This document shows, in pieces, positions 61,075 to 64,000 of a stretch of 64,000 nucleotides of DNA. The stretch covers positions 1-64,000 of the forward strand of contig JAEINK010000004.1 in the NCBI GenBank assembly GCA_016342585.1. The letters are read 5' to 3'. The translations under genes were made by a program, and so were the position numbers. Below the pieces are notes generated by a model, which was given only the letters and a program-made list of their open reading frames with translations, searched no databases and was not told the origin of the DNA. This stretch comes from Spirochaetales bacterium. Lineage in GTDB: Bacteria > Spirochaetota > Spirochaetia > UBA9216. Position 1 is the first letter of the stretch. Each line of letters starts with the position of its first letter.

Positions 61075-62067
61075 ATGTTAGAATTTGGCAGGAATAAGAA
61101 AATTGACATTGTTGCTCTTGGTCGTGCCGGTATCGATTTGAACGCTGTCGAGATGAATGTCCCGATGGAAGATAATATGATCTTCCGGAAGACTGTGGGC
61201 GGTTCTCCTGCCAACATTGCCGTAGCCTGTTCACGATATGATCTGAATGTGGGGTTTATCGGCAGGGTCTCTGATGACCAGCATGGGAAATATATCAGGA
61301 AATACTTTAAATCAAAAGGGATAAATACTGATAATCTGATCACCGATAAAGACGGCGGAATGAACGGACTGGCTTTCACCGAGATTAAATCTTCTATGGA
61401 TAGCAGTTATATTCTTCATCGGGATAATGTATCCGACCTGAATTTAAGTATTGAAGACATCGACGAGGAGTATATAAAAAATACAAAATTCCTTGTGATT
61501 TCCGGTACAGCATTATCAAAAAGTCCTTCACGCGAAGCTGTCTTTGCTGCTCTTGAATATGCGGAAAAACATGATACAAGGGTTATGCTCGATATTGATT
61601 ACAGGGACTACACCTGGAAATCGGCTGAGGCCAGTGGAATCTATCTCTCACTGGCTGCGGAAAAGTGTGATGTGATTATTGGTACCCGTGAAGAATTTGA
61701 TATGCTGGAGAAATTTTCTATTCCTGGTAATCATGATGATTCTGTGACGGCAAATAGATGGTTTGACTATAAAGGGAAGGTCATCATTGTAAAACATGGA
61801 AAAAAAGGGTCTTTTGCCTATACCAGTGATGGCAAGGTTATAGAGGGCGTTGTTTTCCCTGTGACACCACTTAAAACCATGGGGGCTGGCGACTCATATG
61901 CCGGTGGCGTCATTTACGGTTTACTCTCCGGTAAGGCCGTTGCCGAGGCTATGGAGATTGGTGCCGGTGCGGCAGCCATTGTTGTACAAAAACCCGACTG
62001 TTCAGAATCCATGCCGACCTTAGAAGAAATCCAGGATTTTATATCCAACTACAGGGCGGGAAAGTAG
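61075..62067 (+). CDS. iolC: 5-dehydro-2-deoxygluconokinase
   Basis: 330 aa PfkB-family kinase. ALGRAGIDLNAVE and VGGSPANIAVACSRY are the IolC-type substrate region; MGAGDSYAGGVIYGLLSG contains the anion-hole Gly and catalytic Asp. It phosphorylates 5-keto-2-deoxygluconate with ATP, giving the substrate of the aldolase IolJ encoded next. It starts 14 nt after iolB and ends 4 nt before iolJ. General PfkB sugar kinases are an alternative, but the operon fixes the call. Confidence 0.93.
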   Translation: MLEFGRNKKIDIVALGRAGIDLNAVEMNVPMEDNMIFRKTVGGSPANIAVACSRYDLNVGFIGRVSDDQHGKYIRKYFKSKGINTDNLITDKDGGMNGLAFTEIKSSMDSSYILHRDNVSDLNLSIEDIDEEYIKNTKFLVISGTALSKSPSREAVFAALEYAEKHDTRVMLDIDYRDYTWKSAEASGIYLSLAAEKCDVIIGTREEFDMLEKFSIPGNHDDSVTANRWFDYKGKVIIVKHGKKGSFAYTSDGKVIEGVVFPVTPLKTMGAGDSYAGGVIYGLLSGKAVAEAMEIGAGAAAIVVQKPDCSESMPTLEEIQDFISNYRAGK

Positions 62068-62071
62068 GCAA

Positions 62072-62914
62072 ATGCTTGTTAATATGACGAAATATGTAAA
62101 AACCGCCTCACAGTCGGATACTATTGTACCTGCTTTCAATGTTTTTGGTTATGAGGATGCTTTTGCCGTGATAAGGGCGGCCGAGAAATTTCATGCTCCG
62201 GCAATACTAATGTCGAACTCTGATTCGGTGGAACATATGGATCTGAAACATAGTGCGGCTCTTTACAGATCCCTTGGAGAAGCAACAGATATACCCGTAT
62301 CTATTCATTTAGACCATGCGAAAACGTTTGAGTTGATTTTACGTGGAGTGGAAGCAGGCTATACATCTGTCATGTATGATGGTTCGGCACTTTCTCTTGA
62401 GGAAAATATTGAGAATACTCAGGAAGTGATCGAACTGGCTGAAAAACATAATATTTCCGTTGAAGCTGAACTTGGTTCAGTACCTTATATCGACCGGAAT
62501 GAAGAGGTTAAATCAATACTTACTTCTCCTGAAGAGGCCGGTATTTTTACCAGAAAAGCTCGAGTGAATGGTCTTGCCGTTGCGGTAGGTTCGCTTCACA
62601 GGATGCAAACTCGGAGGGCAAAGCTTGATTTTAACAGAATAGTAGAGATTGAACATAATACAGATGTTCCCCTGGTGATACACGGGTTTTCCGGGATCAT
62701 TGCCGGGGACATAAAAAGACTGTGTTCAACAACAGTCGGTAAGGTGAATATCGGTACGGAGCTGAGGCTTACGTTTGGAAATTCACTAAAATCAGAAATT
62801 GAGCTCAATCCTGATGAGTTTGACAGGGTTAAGCTTTTTAAGAAACCAATGAAAGCGGTTCAAGATGCCGTGGAAGAAAAATACCGGCTCCTGGGCTGGG
62901 AAGAAAAAGAATAA
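62072..62914 (+). CDS. iolJ: Class II aldolase, 6-phospho-5-dehydro-2-deoxy-D-gluconate aldolase
   Basis: 280 aa, class II fructose-bisphosphate-aldolase family. PAFNVFGYEDAFAVIRAAE, the zinc ligands in SIHLDHAKTFE and VEAELGSV, VIHGFSGI and NIGTELRLTF are present. In an iolBC-D setting this is IolJ, which splits the phosphorylated deoxyketo-gluconate to dihydroxyacetone phosphate and malonic semialdehyde. Gene order alone separates it from FbaA or tagatose-bisphosphate aldolase. The 11-mer GAAAACGTTTG inside the gene (62320-62330) repeats the operator at 60209-60219. Confidence 0.9.
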   Translation: MLVNMTKYVKTASQSDTIVPAFNVFGYEDAFAVIRAAEKFHAPAILMSNSDSVEHMDLKHSAALYRSLGEATDIPVSIHLDHAKTFELILRGVEAGYTSVMYDGSALSLEENIENTQEVIELAEKHNISVEAELGSVPYIDRNEEVKSILTSPEEAGIFTRKARVNGLAVAVGSLHRMQTRRAKLDFNRIVEIEHNTDVPLVIHGFSGIIAGDIKRLCSTTVGKVNIGTELRLTFGNSLKSEIELNPDEFDRVKLFKKPMKAVQDAVEEKYRLLGWEEKE

Positions 62915-62923
62915 GGAGAGAGT

Positions 62924-64000
62924 ATGAAAACTATAAAACTGACTATGGCTCAGGCCCTGGTAAAATTCCTTGATAACCAGTATCTGAACTTTGACGGAGA
63001 AGAGATTAAATTTGTAGAAGGATTTATTGGAATTTTTGGTCATGGAATTGTTGTTGGTTTAGGTGAGGCTCTTGAGGACAAAAGCCACTCCCTGAAATTC
63101 ATACAGGGAAAGAGTGAGCAGGGGATGGCCCATATCGCAATGGGATATGCCAAACAGAAAAAGAGACGACAAATAATGGCTGTTACAAGTTCTATTGGTC
63201 CCGGTGCCCTCAATATGGTAACCGCCGCTGGAACCGCCACGGCAAACAGAATCCCTGTACTTTTTCTACCCGCGGATTCATACGGAAACAGACAGCCTGA
63301 TCCTGTTTTACAGCAGATCGAGCAGAGTACCGATCACAATATAACCGCAAATGATGCTTTTAAGCCGGTAAGTAAATACTGGGACAGGGTCGTCAGACCA
63401 GAACAGTTGATGACTGCCATGATCAACGCCATGAGAATCCTGACTAATCCTGCAGAAACGGGTGCTGTCACAGTTTGTTTGCCCCAGGATGTGCAGGGAG
63501 AGGCCTATGATTATCCTGTGGAATTCTTTGAGAAGCGGGTTCATTTCAACCAGAGAAGATGTCTTGATGATGCGGCTTTGAAAAGGTTTGCTGATAAAAT
63601 TTCTGCAAAGAAAAAACCATTTATCATTTGTGGTGGTGGAGTAAAGTACTCGGAAGCAGGTGAGGAGCTGAAGGCGTTCTGTTCTGAATTCAATATTCCT
63701 TTTGGTGAAACTCAGGCCGGTAAGAGTACTCTGCCCGCAGATAATGAATACAATTTAGGCGGTGCCGGTGTAACCGGAACTTTGGCTGCCAATAAGATTG
63801 CTAAGGATGCTGATGTGATTATCGGTATCGGAACAAGACTCAACGATTTCTGTACATCTTCCAAATCGGCCTACAACGCCGATGCCGAAATGTTAACGAT
63901 TAATATCAACGACATGGATGCCTATAAGATGAATGCAGATCCCTATTTCGGTGATGCTAAACTCTCTTTAAAGCAGCTCTCGGCAGAGCTTAAAAAGAGA
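62924..64000 (+). CDS. iolD: 3D-(3,5/4)-trihydroxycyclohexane-1,2-dione hydrolase (3' end cut by window)
   Basis: The ATG at 62924, with AAGGAGAG upstream and 9 nt after iolJ, opens a frame that is uninterrupted for 359 codons to the window edge; the full enzyme is about 610-640 aa. It is a thiamine-diphosphate acetolactate-synthase-like protein: [29 protein letters not shown], the TPP-activating Glu near [34 protein letters not shown] and [12 protein letters not shown] are IolD-specific. It hydrolytically opens the C6 ring to 5-deoxy-glucuronate, feeding IolB. Confidence 0.93.
   Translation, partial: MKTIKLTMAQALVKFLDNQYLNFDGEEIKFVEGFIGIFGHGIVVGLGEALEDKSHSLKFIQGKSEQGMAHIAMGYAKQKKRRQIMAVTSSIGPGALNMVTAAGTATANRIPVLFLPADSYGNRQPDPVLQQIEQSTDHNITANDAFKPVSKYWDRVVRPEQLMTAMINAMRILTNPAETGAVTVCLPQDVQGEAYDYPVEFFEKRVHFNQRRCLDDAALKRFADKISAKKKPFIICGGGVKYSEAGEELKAFCSEFNIPFGETQAGKSTLPADNEYNLGGAGVTGTLAANKIAKDADVIIGIGTRLNDFCTSSKSAYNADAEMLTININDMDAYKMNADPYFGDAKLSLKQLSAELKKR

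Noticed and set aside
1-64000. tRNA, rRNA, CRISPR, prophage or insertion-sequence content
   Set aside because: I found no tRNA-like T-arm contexts, no spaced direct repeats, and no transposase, integrase or phage structural proteins in the reading frames.

Overview
The window looks like a chromosomal segment of a free-living, anaerobic, sugar-fermenting spirochaete (Spirochaetales, Spirochaeta/Oceanispirochaeta-like). This is inferred from exported proteins ending their signal peptides in AGGQ(K/Q)xxG, BMP-family ABC uptake genes, many lipoproteins with PKD or beta-propeller domains, a selenium-handling cluster, carbamate kinase, a formate-channel homologue and a Thermotoga-type inositol operon. 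No phage, insertion sequence, CRISPR array, rRNA or tRNA was recognised.

Layout. 1-1317: 3' end of a repeat-rich surface protein. 1422-4543 (minus): selenium operon yedF, cysteine desulfurase-like gene, DUF3343 gene, selD; then a possible 37-residue gene and a lone PLP enzyme (4792-6493). 6569-7058: BrnT/BrnA toxin-antitoxin pair. 7292-8491: membrane diguanylate cyclase interrupted by one in-frame stop. 8553-13191: BMP-type nucleoside-like ABC transporter. 13268-20996: PKD lipoprotein, AEC-family permease, FecR protein and two further lipoproteins. 21201-29410: housekeeping and fermentation genes, including an acyl-CoA-condensing enzyme fused to a Cache-like sensor domain, nagA, a cupin, a flavodoxin-like reductase, arcC, an FNT channel and a FolB-FolK fusion. 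29407-36046: a DeoR regulator diverging from five tightly packed genes (acylating aldehyde dehydrogenase, CoA-transferase, HMG-CoA-lyase-like enzyme, split transketolase) that I cannot match to a textbook pathway.

36166-64000 is essentially one large inositol (cyclitol) utilisation region. It holds two near-identical LacI regulators with CAAACGTTTG operators, a GntR regulator, three ROK regulators, three Gfo/Idh/MocA dehydrogenases, several TIM-barrel epimerase/dehydratases, a ribose/inositol-type ABC importer, a URO-D-like protein, and two routes that both start at inosose. One is iolN-iolO-iolM-iolG-uxaE, the route known from Thermotoga maritima: diketo-inositol hydrolysis to 5-keto-L-gluconate, then tagaturonate and fructuronate. 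The other is canonical iolB-iolC-iolJ-iolD, the Bacillus route to dihydroxyacetone phosphate and malonic semialdehyde. iolD runs off the right edge.

Reading together: the ABC importer would bring in cyclitols, Gfo/Idh/MocA enzymes oxidise them to inososes, and the LacI, GntR and ROK regulators could decide which branch is used. All functions are read from protein motifs and gene order only; no database search was possible.
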